From assembly GCA_905178155.1 (NCBI GenBank), contig CAJINV010000001.1, positions 11,231,009 to 11,295,008 of the forward strand: a DNA stretch of 64,000 bases, given 5' to 3'. Made by a program: the position numbers and the translations under genes. The notes under the pieces were generated by a model that saw nothing but the letters and a program-made list of their open reading frames with translations, searched no databases and was not told the origin of the DNA. This DNA is from Amoebophrya sp. A120. Its lineage: Eukaryota; Sar; Dinophyceae; Syndiniales; Amoebophryaceae. Below, in pieces: positions 53,568-64,000 of this stretch; within the stretch, counting starts at the first letter, position 1; every line of letters begins with the position of its first letter.

Positions 53568-56500
53568 GGAGCTGGAGCTGCAAGGCGCAGGCGCCATTGA
53601 TTATTCTGAGTTCGAAAAATTATAGCGAAATTAATCTAGTGAAAGAAATAGAAAGATTGGAATGTTGGTAACTAATCCCTATCCCATATTTTCCCTTCGT
53701 CTCTGTTATCAGAGGTCGTTTTAAAGTGTGTTTTACATTTGTATGAAAAAGGTAACTGTTATTGTTGTGGAGTGTTGAGAAGTTTCTCTACCCATTGAAA
53801 AACCTGATTGAAAAAGATCGCCTTATAATATAAGATTGTTGAAAATGGAGATACCATTGTCGGCAGTTACTGCCAAAAAATATTGTACGACTGCATCGCA
53901 CTCGAGTTTTACCTAACTTTGGTTTAGCTCGATCTGGCGGGGAAACCCCACAGGCCCATCCACGTATGGATATGGTAAGGTATGATCCAGCGCACAAGCA
54001 TAAATGAAACCGACCTCATGTAAAAAAATGTATCAAACGCGAAGTTACAACGAAATACATGATACATCTTGTACTAAATAACAAAAACACAGTTGTAGCA
54101 ATCTACTTCTATCCCCTCGTACCCAACATTTTCCCAAAAATACGTCGGCTGATGTATGTGTCTTGCGACAAAGAGAAAGACCAAGATGACTAAAAGAATC
54201 AATAGAAAACCAAGATTGATTTTGCATTTCTACTGACCGGAAAAGGTATAACAACAAAGTAAAGGAAACAACAAGAAAATGAAAAGCGAAACAGCAAGGT
54301 CGAGGCGAAGTTGAAAGCCAAAGCTATGACAAAGAGACATATGGTTTTGGCCGAGGTGAAGTTGTGTACGCCCACGAGGAGGGGAACAGAGATGAAGCTG
54401 CACCAGCGCCAGACTACGTGACAGCATTGTCCCCTCATGTTCAGGAGCACGAGCACCACAAAGTAATTGGGCTCTTTTGTGTTCCTTCGAGCAAATACAC
54501 GACGCCCCTTTTTTTGTTCAGGTTTCTGTATCATGACGTTGACGACCACGAGAAACTGGCTCTTGCTGGTCAGTGTTTCTCGTGACGATGTGATCCATCT
54601 TGATCAACGAAGAAATGGAGCATGCCAGATAGGATAGCGTCCTACGTCCTAGTGTTAGATCCAGTCCCTGTTTTGTGGAAATAGCGTGAAATAAATCACC
54701 CCACTTCACTTCTAGACGTACCTGCTACATCAACGTCAGCCGTCTCATCATATTACTTTTGTTTGGCGTTGGCCACGGTTCTTCCGTTTGTTTCAGAGAT
54801 CTCGCGAAGTCGCCCTTGTTTCTCGACGCGGCACATGCTGAGCTGGTGCTCGGTGATACATAGATCAACGATCATCAGAAAACTACCCCCGATCTACCTC
54901 TCATTTGTACCTTTCGCCGGCGTGGTGCAAACTACGTTACGCAAGCAATAAACTTACTTACAATTGCACTTCTGTAGTTCTTGTTGTAGTTGCTTGTAAT
55001 GCTAGGTCTTGTTTCCTAGTTGCCCGAAGGATGACATGCTAGTCGCGTTTTTGTTTTTCAGTCGGACGACGCTATAAGTTGTTCGCAAGCACCAGGTGCA
55101 ACGAAGAAAATGGATCGTGGTCGTGTAGCAGAGACAGTGACAGAGTCAGTCTATTCCCGAGGGGTCCTTCAAGATCGTAAAATAGGGCGAGAAAACCGAA
55201 GCAAATGACAACCTCTACGAAGTGCTGACTACTATGAATACTGACAATGGCACTGCATGCTGCATCTAGATAAAACCACCAAACGCAGCTAGAAGAAGTT
55301 CGAAGCACTCTGTCGACGAGGCGAACGCCAAATCAAGATGGTTTCAATCAAAATCAACTGGCAGATGAAAAAGTTACAGTTAGGCATTTTCATTTAGTAT
55401 TAGTCTCGGCTCTTCAGAAAGACTAGGATGGCTCACCACGGTCTGGAGAACAAGTAGGACTAGTTGAAGAGCAAAATCATAATCAACAAATCTGTGGCTC
55501 CCTCGCAATTTAGATTTTTCTACTTAAACTTATTTGAAATGAACTGCGATCGAGTATCTTCAGTCACGTTCGGAGTACTACCCACCGGCTATACTACATA
55601 ACTTGTCTCCACGCGCCTTATCTCGGTTTCTAGCTAGGCACTAAGATTTTAACACCAGCATTAGCCTCCCGTACTACCTTACATTTCCTTGGTTTTTTTT
55701 CCGAGTCACTTCTTCACTGTCACTTTTCCGAAAAAACCTCGAAGCCAAAATAAACCGACGCCCTGGAGCTCATGTACTTCTACTTACGCTTTTCTTTTTC
55801 CAAGAAACTGAAACCAGCACTAAGTCTAAGGAAGCGAAACAATAAGTACAACTCTCTTTCCTTATCTTTCGATTCCTACGCCAGCCACAAGGACAAGGGA
55901 ATTTTCATGAGCGCTTCATCACTTTGACTTTTATTTTCATGATTGTCCTCACCTTTCGTGACATGTTTTGATGTGTTGTCCACCTGTGTAAAATAGCTAA
56001 TAAAATATGAATGTATAGCCATATTCACCTACCTCCAGTCTTCCTTTTGTATTTCTGATATCCTTGTCTATCTTCCTTCGGCGCCGTATTTTATACCAGT
56101 AAAGTTTGTTTCTTATTTTCGGTAGTTGTTGTGTAGCCCTAGCCCTCCCTGTTCTGGATAAAAAATGCGTGTTTGAATAATAACTACCGGTAACTCCGTG
56201 TCCTTGTACTTTTTGAAAGGCGTAAAGTCTAAGTCATTTTGGCCGCCCACATCCCATAGATGTCGCGCGGCACGTACTCGATTTATCTCTTCGACGTTGG
56301 CTTTCTTCCAAGATGGAAAAGGAGGACGTAGTACACATGATAAACTACAAGCGCCAAAACTGAAACGAGAGGCCACTGCTGGACGACGAGAACATCGCCG
56401 CAGGACGACATCAACGTCGCCGCCTGCAGTTTATGCGTGACAAGCTAATGCGTATGCGGCTGGGAAGATGACAGAGAAGTGGGGAAAGTTGTAGTTGTGC

Positions 56501-57531
56501 AGCAATAATTTGTTACCTTCACGTTACAAGCTCGCTGTCGTCTATTTTTAGTCAGAAGTCCCGGCTCATCGATTTTTTCTGAAGAGAGTGAAAGTTTGTA
56601 ATTGCTGGAATGTCCAAGTTGTTAATGCGAACGTGTAGGAATAGGAAGAGTTTGTCTTCGTGTGCACTTCTCCTCATCCGATTCTTTTTCTTGCAGACCC
56701 CACAGCATAAGCATTATGTTGCATTTCTTCATACGACCGGGACGGAGCTGCAACTACCGGAAGCCGATGGTTGCAGAAAGCAGGGGACGACACTATCGCC
56801 GTAGGTGGACCACGGGGTCGACATCTTCGACAGGCTCCAGTGTGTCTGTCGCGCGGAAGGCCAGCAACAGCATCTACCTACCTTCGGACGGAAAATAAAG
56901 CCGAACTTCAGCTGGAGGACCGATCGCCCGGGAAATTCTTCAACTCGGGCACGGAGGAAGATGACCAGTGGGCTTTTCGCCATGGTCGAGGAAAGAAAGT
57001 TTACGCACCACGCTGTTTGAGATTTGACGGAAGAGCGCTACTGTAGAGTAGTAGCAAAGAGGCAGGCCGAAAGAACAAGCTGCACGAAACAACATCTTCC
57101 ACATCGTTCTTTGACGAACATCAAGAAGGACCTGCTGAATTACCCCTACTAGTACAGAAATATTCGAGAAGCAAAACCGAAAGCATAGTTGTGACTTTCA
57201 CGTATTACATAAATACAATATCGATAGTACAGTTACAGCGGACGACAAGATTTGACAGAGAAAAAAGCAAAGACGCAGTTCTGCTGCTCGAGAAGAACAA
57301 GAACAAGAAGTGTACAAAAGAAGTTCAAGAAGTTTCCATGGGACGCACAGGTGCAAGTTTTAGTTCCAGCTCAACTTCCAAAGAAAACCCGCAGCGGGAA
57401 ACCGAGACGCACGAGGCCGCACCGAATCCCTCGACCACGTCCACGCTGAAGAAGCACCACAAGCTATCCAGCTAGGGGCCCCCGTCCCCGCTCGACCCCT
57501 AGTACTGCGACGATAAAGCGTCGTAAAAACC
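53568..57531. other. Gene desert of about 4 kb
   Basis: No coding region, RNA gene or introner was recognised on either strand. Base composition is AT-rich with A and T runs. The frame at 57191-57475 and others near 56.6-57.0 kb are Arg/Ser-rich and lack a good join to the downstream gene. The last part presumably holds the leader of the kinase gene. Confidence 0.4.
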
Positions 57532-60500
57532 ATGTCACTGATGCGGTCTTACCACCCCTCCGGGCTCAGCGGCCGTGCTTCGTACGCTGAGCTGAAGCTG
57601 TATCGCCTCCGTGGAAACATCCATCGAAGCGAAGAGGACAGTATCTAGATGAAGATTTTCTGACTGTTACATACTTTATTCTACTTGGAAGATTAATTTT
57701 AATATAACGAGCCCAGCCGAAGCGAGCAGAAGTCAAAGGTTTTTTTTTTATGCGTGTTCTTCATCTTCAATCGACCTGTATCAAGTACAAAAAAAAATGC
57801 AGGCCCCGAGACGTATGTCCTGCGCATTGGTAGCTTCATGACGATGGGTTTCATCAAGGAGCGCTTGGCGGCACATTTGAATCGTGCGAGGGGCACCAGG
57901 GGCAATATTGTCACCGTCGAACAGCAGGAGGCTGATTCATTTTCATCGAGCGGAGTCGGAGTCGGGGGCAGTACTAGTGCATCCGAAGTCGAAAAAATCA
58001 AGACAACGTCTTCTACTTCCGCAGTAGTGCACTCCCATCCCGAGGTTCGCCCAGACGACCTGCGGATCATCTACAAAGGCATCGAAATCGGTGCGGGAGC
58101 GAACGGATCTAGCACCGTGATGATGAAAGAGTTTGGCTTGATCGAGGGGGAGAAGCACACTGCAGATTACCTCCTCCCGGTCGACGGGCGGCCACACTCA
58201 GAAGAAGAACTGCTCGAAAAGCTCGCGGCCGCGGAATCTACCATGCTGCAAAAAAACGAGAATATTATCGGAAGTAACTACAGCTGCAGCCTTTGTTCCC
58301 TTTCTCCCACTCTGGAACCTACCACCCCCGGTGCTGTGCCTCTGTTGGAGGATCGCACGCCAGCACTGCTTCCCGCTGCCGGATCCGGTCCTTCGTTTGC
58401 AAGTCTCCCGATCCGGCCACGTGGCCTCAGTGTGTGCCTCGGCAGCGCGACCGCTCTGGCGAGGCAGTCAAGTGGACCTGCGACGCCACTCACGCGGAAG
58501 CATGCTGCTGTATATGGAGGTTTCGGAGCCGCTTGTCGTGCTGCTCTCGGGACAGCTCCTCAGACCACGCTGCTGCCCACGACCCCGGAGCGTGGCCACG
58601 TTGCTGAGTTTGCGAAGTCGCCCTGCTCTCCAAATTGTAGTTGGGCGGGACAAATCAGAGCTCCTGTGGTCACAGGTGGATCATCCAAAAAGGCTTTGAA
58701 TTCATCCGCTCTCGCCCACCCGTCGACCGAGGCTGCTGCCCACGTTGTGCTCGTGAATCCCCTTGATAAAGCAACACTTTCTACTGTCGCTGCTCACGAC
58801 CGGCTGGATGAAGATGATGCTCAACATGGAGGCTCAGGTTTTACCACGACAGTACTAGAGAGTGATGAACAAGTTCGGGAGCTGCGAAGTCAAGCGGGTG
58901 AAGCAACAAGTTCCGCACGTAATTTTCAAAACGGGGCTTCAAGGACCACTGCCAGCACGCGGCGCGTTTCTTCCATGGAACAAGGCGAAACGCCATGTCC
59001 TGCTTCTCCCAGGCAACGAAGCGATGGAAGCACCGAACGATTTCCAGCGGTCGGGGCAAATATGAACACAATCGCCAGATGTCCTAGTACTTCGATTGAA
59101 GAGTATCCCAACGTTGCTTTCACGACCAGCAGTGCCGACGAGGACTCTTGTGCCGCCAGTTTGGGCACGACCAGTCGCTCTCCAACGGGGGAAGCGAACA
59201 TGATTTCCGCTGAGGGAAGCAGGAAGCAAGGACCTTGGAGTCCAAGAACTGGTAAGAAAAAACAGGAGGAGGTTGAGGACGATGACAAAGTGGCCACTTT
59301 TATCGCGGACCCGCAGGCCTTTATGGACTCCGATGTGGAGCACCTAGTGCAACAAGCGGCCGACGCTTTCACGAACGGCGCGTCGCCGCAGCTCACTCCC
59401 GATGGAACGAGTGGGACCTACCGAATTTACGACTCGGCACACCCGACTACTGTTCCACCGCGCCCGAAGAAAAACAAGAATAAGAGAGCTGCGCCTCATA
59501 GTTGTACTTCTACACACGAAGACGTGGAGCCGGAAGAGAGGAGTACCGCAGGAAGTCGAAGTCCATCTAGAGGTTTGGATAACTATGTGAAGGAGTCCCA
59601 GAAGTATAGCAATAGTGTGGCCGCGACCCACAGCCAGACTAAAACCATCGACACCTCCCTGAAGACGTTGCTCGTGATGCCCAGCAACTCGGAGGAAAAC
59701 AGTAATGGCCAGTCGGAAGGTAGCAGCTCTCACTGCGAGCAGCACAAGCCGCGAAGTAAAATGCCTCCGTGGCGTCCGCGCCGGCTTCGGGGCACCACCT
59801 TCTCGCAGCTCTCATCCAGCGGGGACTCGCTCGTCTCGACCACCGCCCCACCGGAATCCGAGCAGACTTGGACGTCCAGCAGCATGGCTTCAGCACCAAC
59901 GGCGAGCCTGGGGTCAATCGACCCGGACACAACTGAGGGGCTGACAGCGTGGTCCTACAGCCTCAGCAGCGAGGGACCATCTCCATCCTCTTCCGCGACG
60001 AACAAATCGAGCCCAGTGAGTCATGGATTAATACTGGGCAGCACTGGTGGTTTCGGGAAAAGAACAGACGTAAACATCAAGAACCAACAGCACAGCGACC
60101 TCTCTGCGGTGCTGTCTACTGCAGGCGCAGCTACCAAGAACACCGGTAGAAAATACATTCCGCCACATGCCCGCTTTCGGTTCACAAACAAAAATTGTTC
60201 TTCAACGGCCGCCTCAGCAGCCGCTGAAGAAGGTATGCGCATGGATGTCCAGGAGCGTGCGGCGGGTGCTCGACCAGATGCGGTCGATGATAACGAAGCC
60301 CCGGCGTGGTCGGGTACTGGAAAAACTCGTAGTAGCCAGGACCACTTTGACTTTTCACTGGTAGACGACGCGCATGGAGAAGTGGAAGCGGACGGCGTCG
60401 ACGGTGACCGCCTCGCGTACAGGGGGAGCGAGGAAGTGGAAGTACCGGGTCTGCTGCAAGAAAATCGCACGGAGGACTCGGACCATTCGCACAGGACCGC

Positions 60501-63500
60501 TTCGACCGCAACCTCCACTCCAACGGTCGGCTCGGTTGTATCGCTAGTATCGGACATCAACCTGACGATGAACAATATCAATATTAAGTCCAAGCCACAA
60601 ATAAACCAAAAAACGCGGGGGCAACTACAACATTATGCGTCTCCAACTAGCTCTAGTAGTGCGATGAACTACAACGCTACGAACACGTCGGCGCATGTAG
60701 CTTCACAGCAGTCACACCATAATCCAATGCGCATGTTGTTAACTGCTACCTCCACCTGTTCGCAACTGAAAGTGATTCCAGAGCGAGATTCCGTCAGGTC
60801 AGGCTCCTCATTTTCCGCTGACGGAACCTCTCACCGAACGGAACGGGTAAGCTCTTGCCTCGAGGAGCCCCCGGACACGACCACCGCCATGGCGCGCACG
60901 GCCTCGGGAAAGTTGAAAAAGAAGTCCGCGTTCCTCGAGATGCACAAGGATTGCACTGACCGCGAGCATCTGATCGGGTTTTTCAAGCCCCGCGACGAGG
61001 AGGTGCACGCCCCGTTCAATCCCCGGGGCACGCAGTCCAAGGTGCCCGACGTGGAATCCAGTCGACCGGGCGTGTACGCAACGCAGCAGGCCTGCCGGGA
61101 GGTCGCGGCCTACGTCATTGACCAGGGGTACGCGGGGGTGCCGCCAACTGTCATGGTAAAATATGGTTTTTTTGTGGGTCGCTGATCTTCGCCAGATGAC
61201 GAGACTCAGACTCGTCGTGGTCTTTGAACTGATTAAATAGAAACCCCGAATGTCTGATGTCTGTGCTTCGAATTCAGATTTCTTGGGGCATTTTGACGAA
61301 CGAAAAAAACTTTAAAGTTAAACTACAAGCACGACTTCACTCTATCGTCTCAATAAATTTCTATCTCAGTGTCGAGCCCGGCATCCGGTATTTTGCAATC
61401 CGGAAACGGGGTTGATCTGGAAGCATGGTAGTCTGCAGCAGCCCGTGGATTCGGCCCGTGACTCGATGGAAGACTTCGGTCGGTCGATGTTTTCCCCGGA
61501 ACAGATCCACCGAATCGGCATCCTGGACGTCCGCATTCTGAACATGGATCGGAACGAAGGAAACTGCCTGGTGAAGCGGAAAAAGGTCGTCCGGGCGCAG
61601 GAGCAGCCCGGTCGACCCCTGCCAAATTTTGCGTGCGAGGACGATGTAGTGCAGCACGAGGAGCACTTCGAGGAGGACCCGAAGGAGGTCGAAGTGCTGG
61701 AATTGGTTCCCATCGACCACGGACTGTCGCTCCCTGACCGCCTGGATATTTCCGCAAACGATCTCGCCTGGATGAAGTACCCGCAAGCGAAACTGCCGTT
61801 TTCCCCCGAGACGCTCACCTTCATTCGCAGTCTAGACGCTCACCACGACCGAGAACGCCTGCGAAAGTATTGTGGAATCAGATCAGATCCGCTGCGCCTG
61901 CAATGGGTATTCATTGTTGTACAGCTTTCTAGATTTAAAAAGTTTTGTCATCTGTGATTCTTCTTTTTTCCGTACACGACACGACACGATCACAATTTCG
62001 CTCCGATTCAACATCTCCAAGAAGATGCAAAAATTTTACAAAGACGACACTGACCAGCATGCCCTTGCCCGGCACCGCAGCGATTAATACGCCTCCTGCA
62101 GTGCATGTTGTTCGTAGAAAGCGCAAAGAGTTCTTGTTGTATGAAAGATTTTTAATATGATAATATGCCAAAAGGAAAACACAATCAATATACAGGCGGC
62201 CACGATCCTGCTGCAAGTGTGTGCTGGGGAAGGGCTGACGCTATACGACATTGGGTGCATCCTGTACAAGGATGTCGAGCCGCAGCAGGGCGGCTTGGCA
62301 CCGCAAACATCGGAGCCCGCGACCGGAGTTTCTGTTTCCTCTGTGGGACCACACCATCCGCTTCTCCTGCACCCATGCGTGTTTGAGAAGCTGATTCGGC
62401 ATGCCATGTTGGCAACGGTTGGCTACGTGACCCGCAACAACTACATCGTCAGCCCGTGCTTTGCGCCGAGGAACACGAGTCACCTGCCCCGCGGGGTTAC
62501 CGGCGCGCTTGCCCAGTCGCCCGGCGGTCCGCGGATCCAATCTACCTCCAGCCCGAAGTTGATTCCGTCAGATCTGATTAGCCCGAAGAAACAACCGAAA
62601 AAAATCCGTTCTCCAGCTGCTACTGTTGCGTCTTGTTCCACGCCCCGGTGTCCTGCTCCGCCTCCGGCTTCTCTACCTCCTGAGGCACTGGATCATAAAG
62701 AAAGGCAGGTCGAGGTCGAACAGACGAGCAAATCAAACTCCAACCGAAATAACTATGTGACCGCTGCTCAAGCAGCAGCAGCAGCAGAAGGCCGAGCAAA
62801 AGAAGCAGGGAGTAGAATAGCGTCGCCGCCAAGAAATTCTTGCAGCATAACTCCGGATCTGGTTTGTGATGTTGATCGTCCTTGCACGACGAGCACTGCC
62901 TTGGCGGTCGAGGCTGTAGGGATCGTGCCAGTTCCTGCCACAACTGCGGACCGGATTGATGAGAAATCGTTTCCGCCTTCCCAGGCTACAAAGGGAGAGC
63001 AGCTCCAGCTTGCATTGCCAGCATCTGGTGCATTACGAGTCCGGCATACAGATACACACGACCCGTCTCGACCTGGATCTACTTGCGGCGCTGGAGTAGA
63101 GGACGGTGCGCTAGACATGTTGTTTGTCGAGGAAGACAGGCGGGAGCAGCTCGAGGTCAAGAGTTCGTTGTACAGGTTCCCCGCCAAAACTCCGGACGAG
63201 GACTGCTGGTATCAGAATTGTATCGCTTTCAGATCTCCTGCTGCTGCTTCAAGAAGTGCTGTGGCACTAAAGAGCTGCAAAGTGAAACAAGTGCCGATGA
63301 ATAAAGCGCCGGACTATCGGAAACGACTGTCCGAAAGCTCGCCAGTTGATGTACAAAAGCAGCCCGAGTTGAAGAAGCACTGCGGGCCAGGGCGGCGAGA
63401 TTTACCTCTTCAGCAGCTGGTGAGGACCAGCAATTTCAACGCCGCTTCGATGTGGTCATTCACCTCCGAGGAGAGTAAGCAGAACAACATCAAGTTCGGA

Positions 63501-64000
63501 ATCCGGGACGAGTACAACACCGAAAAAACCCCCGACGTCCCGTTTGCTTCTCCAGCGGTTTTCTTTGGACCCCATGACAACCGGCATCGGCTTTGCAGCG
63601 ACTTTGCCGCTCTGTTCGCGGAAGAAGCGGCTGCAAAATCCCCGCAGATTGCGCAACAAGAAAAGGGAAACAACCAGAGTTGCCCAGACTTGAACTTGTT
63701 GCATCAAAGAGTGCCGCTAGTACCTCATCCACCCGGCACGCAAAGGGACGAAGATCCCGGTCTTGTTTTCGGCACGCACGACATTCAGATTTCACAGTCA
63801 ACGCTGGACGAAATAGACCAGATGTCACTGACCCTAAGTCCGCCAAGCGGGGTCGTTCTCCCGCCACTTGTTCCGAATGCAACTACGAGCTGCGCGACCA
63901 TCACCAATTCATGTTTGAGTGTCGGCAATGCTTCCAACTCCGTCCCCGAGTTCGCGCTAACGGGCTTCCCGGATTCTCCGGTCCGCAGTAGCTCTCTGGA
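57532..64000 (+). CDS. Phosphatidylinositol 4-kinase, gamma type, Ubl-containing (3' partial)
   Basis: Exons 57532-57640, 57803-61155, 61370-61906 and 62196 onward stay in frame to the window edge, over 1930 residues. The enzyme makes PtdIns4P or, for several gamma forms, acts as a protein kinase. N-terminus: a ubiquitin-like domain split by intron 1 (AELKLYRLRG, then YVLRIGSFMTMGFIKERLAA, PDDLRIIYKGIEI and MKEFGLIEGEKHTADYLL). About 950 residues of Ser/Thr-rich disordered linker follow. Kinase domain: ATP-lysine segment IGFFKPRDEE with NPRG, GVPPTVM and RHPVF, a GSLQ motif, catalytic loop ILDVRILNMDRNEGN, metal site VPIDHGLSLPD, WMKYPQA, and the C-lobe helix AATILLQVCAGEGLTLYDIG. All key residues are present. 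An unusual C-terminal tail of more than 500 residues follows and is cut by the edge. Start at 57532 chosen because exon 1 joins in phase and completes the Ubl strand. Confidence 0.9.

Noticed and set aside
56113-56376. Minus-strand frame containing LWDVGGQ, reminiscent of Arf-type GTPases
   Set aside because: Only seven residues match; no P-loop, no other G motif, and the frame is 87 residues in a region without coding character.
56771-57046. Extra 5' exon of the PI4-kinase gene
   Set aside because: No in-phase splice pair to 57532 or 57803 was found, and the exon at 57532 already has a start codon and completes the Ubl strand.

Overview
This window reads as nuclear DNA of a flagellated alveolate protist, most likely a dinoflagellate-lineage organism; a Syndiniales/Amoebophrya-type genome is my best guess, and that is inference. 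The reasons are these. All 16 gene models lie on the + strand, as in dinoflagellate unidirectional gene arrays. Most genes are split by short introns. Several introns are near-identical palindromic insertions with 5-bp target duplications (introner elements). One gene carries an alveolate-style AP2 domain, and several genes point to cilia (a tectonic, a calaxin-like EF-hand protein, a MYCBP/FAP174-like protein). No bacterial, viral or organellar gene was seen.

Layout: 695-1977 EF-hand protein; 3155-6666 tectonic; 7825-10397 disordered protein with cilia-type motifs; 11178-12502 coiled-coil protein; 13306-14498 MYCBP-like protein; 15297-16259 IMPACT/YIH1 (intronless); 16.85-17.64 kb GC-rich island without a convincing gene; 18668-24631 a 1987-residue intronless orphan; 25940-29998 protein with a C-terminal SAM methyltransferase domain; 32094-37197 long coiled-coil protein; 37929-39039 leucine-rich-repeat protein; 39865-40832 peroxiredoxin-like protein with a cysteine-rich insertion; 42085-44249 type I membrane protein with GLG1-like cysteine repeats; 45363-48293 GT-B glycosyltransferase-like frame broken by one TGA; 49815-50748 AP2-domain protein; 51314-53567 EF-hand membrane-associated orphan; 53.6-57.5 kb gene desert; 57532 to the window edge, a gamma-type phosphatidylinositol 4-kinase with a ubiquitin-like N-terminus, cut by the edge.

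The main discovery is a set of ten introner insertions in five genes. Each starts TAT or TAC and ends ATA, nearly all have clear terminal inverted repeats, and each is flanked by a 5-bp direct repeat. Removing the element plus one repeat restores the reading frame in every case. When the duplicated 5-mer begins and ends with G (five of ten), the junctions also create a GT...AG intron whose use would leave exactly one extra codon. The other five cannot be GT-AG at their edges and need non-canonical excision. Elements of one subfamily occur in unrelated genes, and one carries a nested 177-bp insertion with its own 7-bp direct repeat.

Exon boundaries were assigned by eye from GT/AG signals, frame continuity and protein sense. 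There is no transcript evidence, so single-exon edges may be off.
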